Below, piece by piece: positions 9,001 through 17,445 of a DNA stretch of 23,804 bases. Source of the DNA: GCA-2726245 sp035513655 (lineage in GTDB: Bacteria > Planctomycetota > Planctomycetia > Pirellulales > Pirellulaceae); contig DATKBV010000084.1 in NCBI GenBank assembly GCA_035513655.1, positions 1-23,804 of the forward strand, given 5' to 3'. Numbering within the stretch: position 1 is the stretch's first letter; each line of letters starts with the position of its first letter. Under the pieces are notes generated by a model. The model saw only the letters and a list, made by a program, of their open reading frames with translations, made no database searches and was not told the DNA's origin. The translations under genes were made by a program, and so were the position numbers.

Positions 9001-12000
9001 GCCCTGATTCTCGGCGGCTACATTGTCCAGTTTCGCGCCGATGCACTCCCGAGCTCCCTACCGCTTCTCGGTTTATGGCTTGTTTCTCCGGCAATCGCTT
9101 GGTGGCTCAGCAGGCCGCTGCCGAGTAGTACGGCTGGTCTGAACCAGCACGACACGGAGTTTCTCGAGGAGATATCGCGTACCACATGGCGGTTCTTCGA
9201 AACCTTTTTCAGCCCAGAGGATAACTGGCTTCCCCCCGACAACTTCCAAGAGTATCCCGTGGCCGTCATTGCCCACAGAACATCGCCCACGAACATGGGC
9301 CTGGCGCTGTTGTCGAATCTGGCCGCGTATGACTTTGGCTTTATCACTGCCGGTCAATTGGAGGAACGCACCGCCAACACTTTCGCGACCATGGAACGAC
9401 TTGAGCGATTCCGGGGGCACTTTTTCAATTGGTACGACACTCGCACGCTCGCGCCGCTGGCTCCCCATTATGTCTCGACGGTCGATAGTGGGAACCTTGT
9501 CGGGCATTTGCTGACCCTGCGTGAGGGGCTGTTGCAATTGGCCGACCGCAGGATTCTGCCGGGCACAGCCCTGAACGGGTTGAACATTACGTTGCGAGTC
9601 CTGCTGACTGCGGTACGCGACACGGGACCTGCCGAGCATCAATCGACCGGGAGCGCATCAGGCCATGCAGGGCCGCGAGCGCTGGAAGACCTGAGGCAGC
9701 TTCAGCAGGAATTTTTGGAGGCATCGCCCACATTCGCGGCCAGCTCTCGTTTGCTCGCGCGGCTAGCCGGCAATGAACACACTGTCATTACTGAGCTCAT
9801 GCTGCATCCCGACGAACAGGTTCGCTGGTGGGCAACCGCCTTGACGCGTCAAGCCCAGGCTTGGCTTGACGAGGTGAACCTGCTGGCACCCTTGGCGGCG
9901 CTGCCGCCACCGCCGTCCTCGCTCTGGCACGGCACGGCGTCGCAAGAGGCGGATTCCCTGACTGAATTGCGCGCCTCGCTGGAGCGGCTTAACAACGAAG
10001 GAACACTGCGGCACATTGCCCATCTCAGCCTAGACCTATCAGCCGTCCTCGATGCGGCTCTAGCGAAGGCCAGCGAACATCGCGCGTGGTTGACTCAACT
10101 GAAACTGCGCATCAACGAGGTCAGCACCTATGCGGCTGCGCGGATGGCAGCACACGAAAAGCTGGCTCGGGCGTGCCTCGAACTTAGCGATGCCGAGCTT
10201 GATTTCCTGTTCGATAGTTCGCGACAACTGCTGGCGATTGGTTTCAATGTCGCTGATCACCGGCGCGACGACGGCTTCTACGACCTGCTGGCTTCGGAGG
10301 CGCGGCTGACCAGTTTCGTGGCGATTGCACAGGGCCAATTGCGGCAAGAACATTGGTTTGCACTGGGTCGCCTGCTGACAGGAGTTGACGGCGCTACCAC
10401 GCTCCTTTCCTGGAGCGGCTCGATGTTTGAGTACCTCATGCCGTTGCTGGTCATGCCGAGCTTTGAGCATACCTTGCTAGACCAAACGTGCAAGTCGGCC
10501 GTCGCGCGGCACATCGCATACGGTACTAGCCGCAAAATTCCCTGGGGGATGTCCGAGTCGGGGTACAACCTCACGGATGCGCATTTGAACTATCAGTACC
10601 GGGCGTTCGGTGTGCCTGGCTTGGGTTTGAAACGGGGCCTAGCCGATGATCTTGTGCTGGCACCGTACGCATCACTGATGGCGTTGATGGTGGCTCCCCA
10701 GGCGGCGTGCGCCAATCTGCGCCGCATGACCGCCGCCGGCTTTGCAGGCAGATACGGATACTACGAGGCAGTTGATTACACGCCGGCGCGACTTGCACGG
10801 GGCCAGACTCTTGCAATCGTGCGGTCGTTCATGGCTCATCACCAAGGGATGAGTTTCTTATCGCTCGCCTATGTATTGCTCGATCGTCCGATGCAGCGAC
10901 GGTTTGAAGCTTACCCGCCGTTTCAAGCCACCGCCTTGCTCTTGCACGAACGAATTCCCAAAGCGACGCCTGTCTATCTACGGTCGGCGGAGAGCGCCGA
11001 GGTGTCGCGACCCGCGGCGGGGGCCGAAGTCCTGATGCGCGTTCTTAATACGGCGCACACACCGATTCCGGAAGTGCAACTGCTTTCCAATGGGAACTAT
11101 CACGTCATGATGACCAATGCGGGCAGCGGATACAGCCGTTGGAAGGATATCGCGGTTACTCGGTGGCGCGAGGATGTCGCCCGCGATGATATGGGCACGT
11201 TCTGCTACCTCCGTGACGTCACATCCAACGATGTTTGGTCCGTGGGATTCCAGCCGACGCTTAAGCCATCTTCCACCTATGCGGCTATTTTTCCACAGTC
11301 GCGGGCGGAATTTCGGCGACGCGACTTCGAGTTGGAAACGCATACCGAAGTGACCGTTTCACCCGAGGACGATGTCGAGCTCCGTCGAATTAGTATTACG
11401 AACAATTCTCGCTCCCGACGCACGATTGAGCTGACGAGCTACGCCGAAGTTGTCTTGGCCAGCGCGGCGGCCGACGCGACCCATCCGGCCTTCAGCAACT
11501 TGTTCGTCCAGACGGAGATTATCCGTGACCGTCAGGCAATTTTGTGTACGCGCCGGCCCCGTTCGCATCAAGAACATCCGCCCTGGATGTTGCATTTAAT
11601 GTCGGTGCATGGGACGGCCGTCGGCACGACTTCCTATGAAACGGATCGAGCCAAGTTTCTTGGCCGCGGCCGCGGTGTGGCCGATCCACAGGCCATGACA
11701 CGCCAGGCATTGCTCTCGAACAGCGAGGGTTCGGTGCTCGACCCGATCGTGGCCATCCGCTGCACCGTTTCCGTGGAACCTGGGGAAACAGCCGTGGTCG
11801 ACGTCGTCACCGGCGTCGCCGAAACGCGCGATGCGGCCATGAGACTCGTCGAAAAGTGTCACGACCGACATTTGGCCGACCGCTTGCTTAACCTCGCCTG
11901 GACTCATGGACAAGTGATCTTGCAACAACTCAACGCCACGGAAGCCGAAGCCCAGCTCTACGGCCGACTTGCCAGCTCGATCATCTACGCCAGCGGTCTC

Positions 12001-14895
12001 CGACGCGCCAGTGCCAGTGTGTTGGCCAATAATGTGCGCGGTCAATCGGGTTTGTGGGGACATGGCATCTCCGGCGACTTGCCGATTGTCCTGCTGCGAA
12101 TCGCCGATCACAGCAAGACCGACCTGGTGCGCCAGCTGATCCAGGCCCATGCCTATTGGCGATTTAAAGGGTTAACCGTCGATCTGGTGATTTGGAACGA
12201 AGATCAGTCGGGATACCGTCAATCGTTACAAGACGAAATCGTCAGCCTCATCGCCGGCAGCACCGAGGATCATGTCGCGGAACGACCCGGCGGAATCTTC
12301 GTGCGGCGGCCCGAGCAAATGTCCGACGAAGATCGCATCCTTATGCAGAGCGTGGCACGGGTCGTCTTGACCGATCGGGGCGGCGTGCTGGCAGATCAGA
12401 TCGACCGGCGAGGCCGCCGTGAGATCAGCATGCCAGCACTGGTTCCCACGCGCAACCGGAGGGGCGAGGTTGCCGCCACGCCAGAGTTGCCTTTCCGCGA
12501 GCTGATTTGTGCAAACGGACTAGGTGGTTTCACGGCCGATGGTCGCGAATACGTTATCACGACCAGACGCTCCCAGCGGACGCCAGCCCCCTGGGCAAAC
12601 GTGCTTGCCAACCCTCAGTTCGGCAGTGTGGTCACGGAAAGCGGACTCGGATATACCTGGTTCGAGAACGCCCACGAGTTTCGGATCACTCCGTGGTACA
12701 ACGATCCGGTCACCGACCGCAGCGGCGAATTGTTTTATCTTCGCGATCAGGAGAGTGGTCGCTGTTGGTCTCCCACGCCGCTACCGGCTCCTGGCCAGAA
12801 CCCGTATGTCACTCGCCACGGCTTTGGGTACAGCATCTTTGAGACGACGGAAAACGAGATCAAGACGGAATTGACGGTGTACGTGGCGATGGATGCCCCG
12901 ATCAAGTTCTATTCGCTGAAGGTCCATAACACCTCCGAACGAACACGCCGACTTTCGGCGACCTGCTGCATGGAGCTAGTACTGGGGGATTTGCGTCCGA
13001 AGTCGCTCATGTACGTGGTGACCGAGGTCGATCCGATGACCGGAGCGCTGTTGGCTCGCAACCCTTACAACTCCGAGTTTCCTGGGCGGGTTGCCTTTCT
13101 CGATTTAAGTGAGCCGCAGCGCACGATTACCGGTGACCGGACCGAATTCTTTGGACGCAATGGCACCGCGGCCAACCCATCGGCGATGGGCCGTACGCGT
13201 CTTTCGGGCAAGGTCGGGCCGGGACTCGATCCGTGTGGCGCGATGCAAGCAGAGTTCGAGATTGCACCTGGGCAAGAACACGAGATCGTGTTTACTCTGG
13301 GAGCCGCTGCGAGCGTCGAAGAAGCGCGCGAACTGATCCAGCGCCATCGGGGAGTGGGGCCGGCGCGCGAAGCACTGGAAGGCGTGTGGCATTACTGGCA
13401 GCGAACGCTGGGCACCGTCTATGTGGAAACCCCTGACCAGGGCATCAACACGTTAGTCAATGGCTGGTTGCTCTATCAAACCTTGGCCTGCCGCCTGTGG
13501 GGACGCAGCGGCTATTACCAGTCAGGCGGCGCATTCGGGTTCCGTGACCAATTGCAGGACATCATGGCCTTGGTGCATGCCGAGCCCGGACTGATGCGCG
13601 AACATCTGCTCCGCGCCGCGGCCCATCAATTTGTCCAGGGAGACGTTCAGCACTGGTGGCATCCTCCCAATGGACGTGGCGTGCGTACCCACTTTTCCGA
13701 TGACTACTTGTGGTTGCCTCTGGCGACAAGCCTGTACGTCAAGCAAGTCGGCGACACGGGCGTACTCGACGAGCAGGTTCCATTTATCGAAGGCCGACCG
13801 GTCCAACCTAGCGAAGAGGCCTATTATGACCTGCCGAGTCGATCGGATCAGTCGGCCTCTGTCTATGAACATTGCGTCCGCGCGATCGAAAACGGTTTGC
13901 GGTTTGGCGAACACGGCCTGCCGTTGATGGGTTGCGGTGACTGGAACGACGGGATGAATCTGGTCGGCGCGGAGGGCAAGGGAGAGAGCGTCTGGTTGGC
14001 GTTTTTTCTGGTGCATGTGTTGCAGGAGTTCTCAGCGGTCGCCCAGTTGCGGAACGATGCGGCCTTCGCCGAAAAGTGCTTGGCCCACGCCGCACAATTG
14101 ACAGCGAACATCGAAAGCAACGCTTGGGACGGCGAGTGGTATCGGCGCGCCTACTTCGACAGCGGCGAGCCACTGGGCTCGGCAAGTAACCTCGAATGCC
14201 AAATCGATTCGATTCCCCAAAGCTGGTCTGTCCTTTCCGGTGCGGGGGACCCGAAGAGGATTCGGCAAGCGATGCAGGCTGTCAACGACCGTCTGGTACG
14301 ACGCGAGCACTCCTTAATTCAGTTGTTCGATCCGCCGTTCGACAAGTCGCCCTTAGACCCAGGCTATATCAAGGGCTATGTACCAGGCGTCCGGGAAAAC
14401 GGGGGCCAGTACACGCATGCCGCAATCTGGACCGTGATGGCATTTGCCGCCCTGGGCGACAAGCAGCGAGCGTGGGAACTGTTGGGGCTCATTAGTCCGC
14501 TGAGCCACGGGTCGACGCCAGCGGGCATTGCGACCTACAAAGTCGAACCGTACGTCGTGGCCGCGGATGTTTATGCCGTCGCGCCGCATATCGGTCGCGG
14601 TGGATGGACGTGGTATACCGGATCAGCCAGTTGGATGTACCGGCTGATCGTCGAGTCGCTGTTGGGCTTGCGGTTAGAGGTGGATAGGCTGCTGTTCTTC
14701 CCCTGCCTGCCGGACGAGTGGCGGTCCTTCAAACTGCACTACCGCTACCGCGACACGTTCTATCACATCACCATCCAGAACAATGGCGGCGGCGAAACGA
14801 GCCGAGTTACTCTCGACGGAATCGAGCAACTCGACAAGGCCATTCCCCTCGTCGATGATCGCCAAGACCACTCCGCCGAGATTGAGATCGGATGA
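6094..14895 (+). CDS. cyclic beta-1,2-glucan synthase (NdvB/ChvB/Cgs family, GT84 + GH94)
   Basis: A 2933-residue multidomain inner-membrane enzyme, close to the usual 2800-2900 of the family. The N-terminal region (about 80-130, WLLDNFYLIEEQI) is typical. Hydrophobic helices lie near 425-445, 455-487, 838-882 and 963-1006. Between them is the GT84 glycosyltransferase: DSD (645-647), SHDLLEG with Asp759, and RRHRWIRGDW (790-799), which resembles the QxxRW site. Residues about 1020-1600 form the glycoamylase-like domain (TNMGLALLSNLAAYDFG, IPWGMSESGYN, AHHQGMSF). Two family-type carbohydrate-binding domains start near 1660 (SNGNYHVMMTNAGSGYS) and 2140 (NGLGGFTADGREY). The C-terminal GH94 phosphorylase-like domain has FGFRDQLQD and CGDWNDGMN (2614-2622), the general-acid Asp region. 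Family members polymerise UDP-glucose on the protein, trim the chain and cyclise it for the periplasm. The product here is inferred from full domain conservation; no glucan exporter gene (NdvA/ChvA type) is adjacent. Confidence 0.95.
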   Translation: MKRWHGDLPRRMFSWLTAAQRERLGDTGQQPLRSELFSAVQLERHAKALAGRHEVDPRTGSDHLLSRLEKNETVLLEAHQMIVATVAANRRMSPADEWLLDNFYLIEEQIRTTRRHLPKTYSTELPRLLKGPSAGFPRVYDIALELISHVDGRITAESLASVVAAYQTVTPLTLGELWAIPIMLRLALIENLRRVAARMTAARLHRDQANAWANQMIEAVEQNPRGLVLVMAELTRAGPAMDSEFAAEFARRLHEHPHAMALPLMWLEHQLADRAITVEQLMQIEGQQQAADQVSLGNSISSLRFLSAMNWRKFVEALSMVEQTLCNYSRGEPADSDVYSEMDFATRDRYRHAVEKVAKHSPLAEWEVAAEAVRLARQEADLTGARERSAHVGFFLIDQGLPQLEAAVHARISLAEKLQRVAKRHPLLLYLGAITSITLAVTATALFQTSHTEVGVGLLAFMTPLVLLSASHLGVAIVNWLVTLCVTPKALPRMDFSEGIPRACRTFVAIPTMLTSSQAVSGLVEALEVRYLANRDKHLHFGLLTDWRDAASEAMPEDHALLERAREGIESLNEKYKGERNDIFFLLHRPRRWNAQERVWMGYERKRGKLADLNAFLRGGARDRFSLIVGNTSSLGEVKYVITLDSDTQLPRESAHRLVATLAHPLNRPRFDDTRNLLRDGYSILQPRVALSLPGARRSWFVRIFGGQAGIDPYTGAVSDVYQDWFQEGSFIGKGIYDVDAFERLLGDRFPENLILSHDLLEGCHARSALISDIELYEGYPAQYSADTSRRHRWIRGDWQIAMWVLPWAPGQRGTLQTNLLSALSRWKIFDNLRRSLVPAALLFLLSLSWTIPGWPASAWILLVLAIMYLPVVLRVFVELIQRPADLSWRLHLRDVLRSLRRYTAQAVCALAFLPHEAYYSLDAVLRTLTRLTITRRDLLQWRTSTDAEQSARTDLAGTLRAMWVAPAAALILGGYIVQFRADALPSSLPLLGLWLVSPAIAWWLSRPLPSSTAGLNQHDTEFLEEISRTTWRFFETFFSPEDNWLPPDNFQEYPVAVIAHRTSPTNMGLALLSNLAAYDFGFITAGQLEERTANTFATMERLERFRGHFFNWYDTRTLAPLAPHYVSTVDSGNLVGHLLTLREGLLQLADRRILPGTALNGLNITLRVLLTAVRDTGPAEHQSTGSASGHAGPRALEDLRQLQQEFLEASPTFAASSRLLARLAGNEHTVITELMLHPDEQVRWWATALTRQAQAWLDEVNLLAPLAALPPPPSSLWHGTASQEADSLTELRASLERLNNEGTLRHIAHLSLDLSAVLDAALAKASEHRAWLTQLKLRINEVSTYAAARMAAHEKLARACLELSDAELDFLFDSSRQLLAIGFNVADHRRDDGFYDLLASEARLTSFVAIAQGQLRQEHWFALGRLLTGVDGATTLLSWSGSMFEYLMPLLVMPSFEHTLLDQTCKSAVARHIAYGTSRKIPWGMSESGYNLTDAHLNYQYRAFGVPGLGLKRGLADDLVLAPYASLMALMVAPQAACANLRRMTAAGFAGRYGYYEAVDYTPARLARGQTLAIVRSFMAHHQGMSFLSLAYVLLDRPMQRRFEAYPPFQATALLLHERIPKATPVYLRSAESAEVSRPAAGAEVLMRVLNTAHTPIPEVQLLSNGNYHVMMTNAGSGYSRWKDIAVTRWREDVARDDMGTFCYLRDVTSNDVWSVGFQPTLKPSSTYAAIFPQSRAEFRRRDFELETHTEVTVSPEDDVELRRISITNNSRSRRTIELTSYAEVVLASAAADATHPAFSNLFVQTEIIRDRQAILCTRRPRSHQEHPPWMLHLMSVHGTAVGTTSYETDRAKFLGRGRGVADPQAMTRQALLSNSEGSVLDPIVAIRCTVSVEPGETAVVDVVTGVAETRDAAMRLVEKCHDRHLADRLLNLAWTHGQVILQQLNATEAEAQLYGRLASSIIYASGLRRASASVLANNVRGQSGLWGHGISGDLPIVLLRIADHSKTDLVRQLIQAHAYWRFKGLTVDLVIWNEDQSGYRQSLQDEIVSLIAGSTEDHVAERPGGIFVRRPEQMSDEDRILMQSVARVVLTDRGGVLADQIDRRGRREISMPALVPTRNRRGEVAATPELPFRELICANGLGGFTADGREYVITTRRSQRTPAPWANVLANPQFGSVVTESGLGYTWFENAHEFRITPWYNDPVTDRSGELFYLRDQESGRCWSPTPLPAPGQNPYVTRHGFGYSIFETTENEIKTELTVYVAMDAPIKFYSLKVHNTSERTRRLSATCCMELVLGDLRPKSLMYVVTEVDPMTGALLARNPYNSEFPGRVAFLDLSEPQRTITGDRTEFFGRNGTAANPSAMGRTRLSGKVGPGLDPCGAMQAEFEIAPGQEHEIVFTLGAAASVEEARELIQRHRGVGPAREALEGVWHYWQRTLGTVYVETPDQGINTLVNGWLLYQTLACRLWGRSGYYQSGGAFGFRDQLQDIMALVHAEPGLMREHLLRAAAHQFVQGDVQHWWHPPNGRGVRTHFSDDYLWLPLATSLYVKQVGDTGVLDEQVPFIEGRPVQPSEEAYYDLPSRSDQSASVYEHCVRAIENGLRFGEHGLPLMGCGDWNDGMNLVGAEGKGESVWLAFFLVHVLQEFSAVAQLRNDAAFAEKCLAHAAQLTANIESNAWDGEWYRRAYFDSGEPLGSASNLECQIDSIPQSWSVLSGAGDPKRIRQAMQAVNDRLVRREHSLIQLFDPPFDKSPLDPGYIKGYVPGVRENGGQYTHAAIWTVMAFAALGDKQRAWELLGLISPLSHGSTPAGIATYKVEPYVVAADVYAVAPHIGRGGWTWYTGSASWMYRLIVESLLGLRLEVDRLLFFPCLPDEWRSFKLHYRYRDTFYHITIQNNGGGETSRVTLDGIEQLDKAIPLVDDRQDHSAEIEIG

Positions 14896-15032
14896 CCAGC
14901 GTCATCAATGTTTTTCTCATTGGCTTTTTTGTGAGCTTCCTTTCAGCTTTCATCAAAGATCAGTTGGACTCATTCAGTCATCCGAGAATACGATCGGCAA
15001 ATGAACTACCGGGCCGGGGATCTCTACGGTGA
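14892..15032 (+). CDS. possible 46-residue single-helix membrane peptide overlapping the glucan synthase stop
   Basis: An ATG at 14892 overlaps the TGA of the glucan synthase gene in ATGA, the arrangement typical of coupled translation. The frame encodes MTSVINVFLIGFFVSFLSAF, a strongly hydrophobic helix, then a polar tail with Lys, Asp and Arg, and stops at 15030-15032. Its last 55 bases lie antisense to the 3' end of floA. No convincing Shine-Dalgarno sequence is seen. A T-rich stretch will encode hydrophobic residues by chance, so this is a candidate only. No homology is recognised. Confidence 0.3.
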   Translation: MTSVINVFLIGFFVSFLSAFIKDQLDSFSHPRIRSANELPGRGSLR

Positions 15033-16030
15033 CTTCGCGGCGATCCGAGAGGCTGCTTCGCGTAAAGCCGGCCCGCGCGAAACGCCGCGGCCATGGCCTC
15101 GGGTATCTCGGCTTCGGCAAGCACCAACAACACTCGATTCTCCGCTACTTTGGCTTTCATCTCCTGCTGGAGCGCAATCGCATCGGCGCGGCGCATCTCG
15201 GCACGCGCCCGGGCCATTCGTGTGTCCGCTTCCGCCTGGTCGGTCTGCAAGCGTGCCCCAATGTTCTCTCCGACGTCGATGTCCGCGATGTCGATGGAGA
15301 CGATTTCAAAGGCGGAGTTCGCGTCCAGACCTCGATTCAACACTCCTTTGGAAATGCTGTCAGGCGTTTCCATCACTTCCATGTGCGATTCGGCGGAGCC
15401 GATGGCGCTGATGATTCCCTGGCCAACGCGGGCAATGATCGTTTCCTCGGTCGCTCCACCGATCAACTGATCCAGATTGGTGCGAACCGTCACACGCGCG
15501 CGGACGCGCAACTCAACGCCATTTTTCGCAACCGCGCTCAGCATGGTCTTGCGGCCCGGGTCCGGTGCTGGACAGTCGATGACCTTGGGAAAGACGGTGA
15601 TGCGTACCGCGTCCAACACGTCGCGCCCAGCAAGGTCGACAGCCGACGCACGGTCGAAGTCCAAATTGATACCCGCACGATGAGCTGCGACGATGGCGCG
15701 GATGACGTTCATGACATCACCACCTGCCAGGAAATGGGCTTCTAATCTCGCGGTACTCATGCCATGGTGGCGATCGATGTTCAGGCCCGCCTGTCGGCCC
15801 ATGATTTTGGCGGAGACGATTAAGCTTGGATTGACTTGGCGGAAACTCATTCCAATCAAACTCAGCAGGCTCACGTCCGCATTTGACATATAGGCCTGAA
15901 GCCATAGTGAGCCGTATTTAACCAAGGCCGCCATCAACAACAGAGCGAACAACGCCGCAAAGATGACCGCACCGATTAACAATGCGTATCGAACATCGAC
16001 GGCAGCGAGTGTATACGTGGCGTCGAACAT
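14978..16030 (-). CDS. floA: flotillin-like protein FloA
   Basis: A 350-residue membrane-anchored scaffold of the FloA (YqfA) family, which organises functional membrane microdomains. A hydrophobic stretch near residues 15-42 (YALLIGAVIFAALFALLLMAALV) is the membrane hairpin. Family features follow: GMSFRQVNPSLIVSAKIMG, GINLDFDRASAVDLAGRDVLDAV, the NGVELRVRARVTVRTNLDQLIGGATEETI strand region, and HMEVMETPDSISKGVLNRGLD. An Ala/Glu/Met-rich coiled segment ends in LAEAEIPEAMAAAFRAG. Family members normally continue with a conserved tail of the type LGVMDYY...NIQADT; here the last 30 residues (RLYAKQPLGSPRSH and on) do not fit that tail. The ATG at 16030 has AAGGAGA 5 bases upstream. No NfeD-type partner gene is adjacent. 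A gene of unknown function ends 47 bases upstream on the same strand. Confidence 0.93.
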   Translation of the reverse strand: MFDATYTLAAVDVRYALLIGAVIFAALFALLLMAALVKYGSLWLQAYMSNADVSLLSLIGMSFRQVNPSLIVSAKIMGRQAGLNIDRHHGMSTARLEAHFLAGGDVMNVIRAIVAAHRAGINLDFDRASAVDLAGRDVLDAVRITVFPKVIDCPAPDPGRKTMLSAVAKNGVELRVRARVTVRTNLDQLIGGATEETIIARVGQGIISAIGSAESHMEVMETPDSISKGVLNRGLDANSAFEIVSIDIADIDVGENIGARLQTDQAEADTRMARARAEMRRADAIALQQEMKAKVAENRVLLVLAEAEIPEAMAAAFRAGRLYAKQPLGSPRSHRRDPRPGSSFADRILG

Positions 16031-16077
16031 CAGCGTCTCCTTGGTTCAACCACAGGTGGGACCTAAGACTGCAATCG

Positions 16078-16404
16078 CTACACACTCTTTCGAGCGAGTA
16101 CTTGATGCAGAATGGTCATCCAGGTTTTGTTGAGCCGCAAAGTCACTTCCTGCACGTTGCGATCATCATCTTCTTGAAAGTCGATTTCAAAGCCGGCTTT
16201 CGCCAAGAAGTCGTTCGGGCTGTCACCTAGCTGGCAAGCTCGCCAAAAACGTACGCTCCGTAGCGAACTTTCGGATTTGGTCGTGGCCGTCTCGGACGTA
16301 ATTGAGTCCACCGATCTGGTGACTTCCTCCGTCAGACTGCTCATCATTTCCTGCCGCAAACCATCTGCCCAATTCTTCCAACGTGTTTTTTCTTGGATTG
16401 ACAT
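16078..16404 (-). CDS. hypothetical protein, 108 residues
   Basis: I do not recognise this protein. It is a small, mixed-charge, soluble-looking polypeptide with no membrane helix and no Cys cluster. It begins MSIQEKTRWKNWADGLRQEM and contains a Ser/Thr-rich stretch near residues 25-50 (SVDSITSETATTKSESS), an acidic patch FQEDDDRN (76-83), and a helical end LRLNKTWMTILHQVLARKSV. The ATG at 16404 lacks a good Shine-Dalgarno sequence. It lies upstream of floA on the same strand with a 47-base gap, so co-transcription with floA is plausible. A terminator-like hairpin (16440-16459) separates it from the TPR gene. The alternative reading frames here are no better. Confidence 0.6.
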   Translation of the reverse strand: MSIQEKTRWKNWADGLRQEMMSSLTEEVTRSVDSITSETATTKSESSLRSVRFWRACQLGDSPNDFLAKAGFEIDFQEDDDRNVQEVTLRLNKTWMTILHQVLARKSV

Positions 16405-16439
16405 CTTCTGAACCTGCGAGTTAGCACTACCTAAAAGTC

Positions 16440-16459
16440 ACGCCGCAACGGCGCGGCGT
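16440..16459 (-). terminator. hairpin with short T run between the TPR gene and the 108-residue gene
   Basis: A 7-base stem (ACGCCGC / GCGGCGT) with a 6-base loop is followed on the - strand by GACTTTTAGG. It lies about 30 bases after the TPR gene stop. It could end or attenuate transcription of the upstream pair before the 108-residue gene and floA. The T run is short and not directly adjacent to the stem. Confidence 0.35.
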
Positions 16460-16489
16460 CTACAATTTCCACATGTCGCTCGTGTTAGA

Positions 16490-16804
16490 TCAGCGTTGCA
16501 TTCTCCCAAGCTTTCGTCTGGCTTCGGACTTGATGTTGGGAGGTGCCTCTGTCATGCCGAGAACCGTATTCAGATCCGCAGTGGCCTTCGAATCATCTCC
16601 GGCGGCGGCGTACACCAAAGCACGGTTATAGAGGGCCATCGCTTTGACGTCGGACGGCACGTCTGGCATGCCGATCGCAGTGGTGTAATCATCGATCGCA
16701 CCCTGGTGCTCGTGTTTATTCGACTTCGCCATGCCCCGTTTGTAGAACGACAAAGCCTTACTGCGGTTGGAGAAGCGACCAGTCAACCAGCTGAGTACGT
16801 TCAT
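16490..16804 (-). CDS. small TPR-like protein, 104 residues
   Basis: Two tetratricopeptide-like helical pairs: ALSFYKRGMAKSNKHEHQGA with IDDYTTAIGMPDVPSD (17-52), and AMALYNRALVYAAAGDDSKA with TADLNTVLGM (55-84), followed by a Lys/Arg-rich end. The pattern A..Y.RG.A....G...A..D.T.AI fits TPR. Such short TPR proteins usually mediate protein-protein contacts; no enzyme motif is present. The ATG (16802-16804) overlaps the TGA of the upstream gene (16801-16803) as ATGA, so the two are translationally coupled and probably work together. There is no signal peptide. The TPR family call is good; the partner is unknown. Confidence 0.78.
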   Translation of the reverse strand: MNVLSWLTGRFSNRSKALSFYKRGMAKSNKHEHQGAIDDYTTAIGMPDVPSDVKAMALYNRALVYAAAGDDSKATADLNTVLGMTEAPPNIKSEARRKLGRMQR

Positions 16805-17310
16805 TTCACTCGTGTCTTCGTTTTGGCGGACTCAAGTTCTTGACAACGTTCGCGAACCGATTGGAATGGCATACCCTCGGATCGTTCGTATCTTTCGGCA
16901 CGGACAAACCAAAAAGCCAATCCGCCTGTATTGTGCGCGGGCGTCTTGGCAATTCCCGCCGCGCGCACGCCGAGCGATCCCTTTCTACCGGTCTTTTGCC
17001 AGCCGCGGCGTTCCATGATCATGCGAACCAGCACACCAATGGACTGTCGAAGTCGTGTGTTGCGCCGGGTATGCACGTCCGCTAGAAACCGGTTGATGGC
17101 AGGTTGGGATTCCAGCTCTCGTACCACGCCGGCCAACGGGGCGCGGTCGTGATGCAATTCTGATTCTTCCATGCGCCGCTGGCGGTCGGCGTCGTTAAAG
17201 AACGCTAGTACGCTCTCGAACGGTTGCTCTGTATCGTTCACGACGTCCGCGAAGGTTCTTCCCTGTGCATCTTCCAAAAAATCGTCTCGGGTCACGCCTG
17301 CTTTCGCCAT
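16801..17310 (-). CDS. hypothetical protein, 169 residues, coupled to the TPR gene
   Basis: I do not recognise this protein. It is soluble and highly charged (many Arg/Glu), beginning MAKAGVTRDDFLEDAQGRTF. A predicted helical centre (LAGVVRELESQPAINRFLADV, about 59-79) is followed by a basic region, RRGWQKTGRKGSLGVRAAG (100-118), and a helical end, PFQSVRERCQELESAKTKTR. The basic stretch could bind nucleic acid or a phosphorylated partner, but that is a guess. The ATG at 17310 has AGGAG 8 bases upstream. Its TGA overlaps the ATG of the TPR gene, making a two-gene unit. The 135 bases upstream hold a weak promoter-like TACAAT on the - strand. Confidence 0.72.
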   Translation of the reverse strand: MAKAGVTRDDFLEDAQGRTFADVVNDTEQPFESVLAFFNDADRQRRMEESELHHDRAPLAGVVRELESQPAINRFLADVHTRRNTRLRQSIGVLVRMIMERRGWQKTGRKGSLGVRAAGIAKTPAHNTGGLAFWFVRAERYERSEGMPFQSVRERCQELESAKTKTRVK

Positions 17311-17445
17311 TTCCTCGACTCCTGAGCTTCCCGCGGGAGGTCACATGGATGCGCTATCAACATTGCACATGCAATTATTGTATCTCCAATTCCGCCGTGT
17401 GCAATGCCAAGTTCTTGAGGTCACTTCAGGGGAGCTAAGCCGCAT

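Noticed and set aside
14898..14935. T-rich stretch after the glucan synthase as an intrinsic terminator
   Set aside because: The only stem (CAATG / CATTG) is 5 bases and A+T-rich around a T-filled loop; too weak to call.
15029..15745. Long + strand frame (238 codons) opposite floA
   Set aside because: FloA is clear on the - strand; this is an antisense shadow in G+C-rich DNA.
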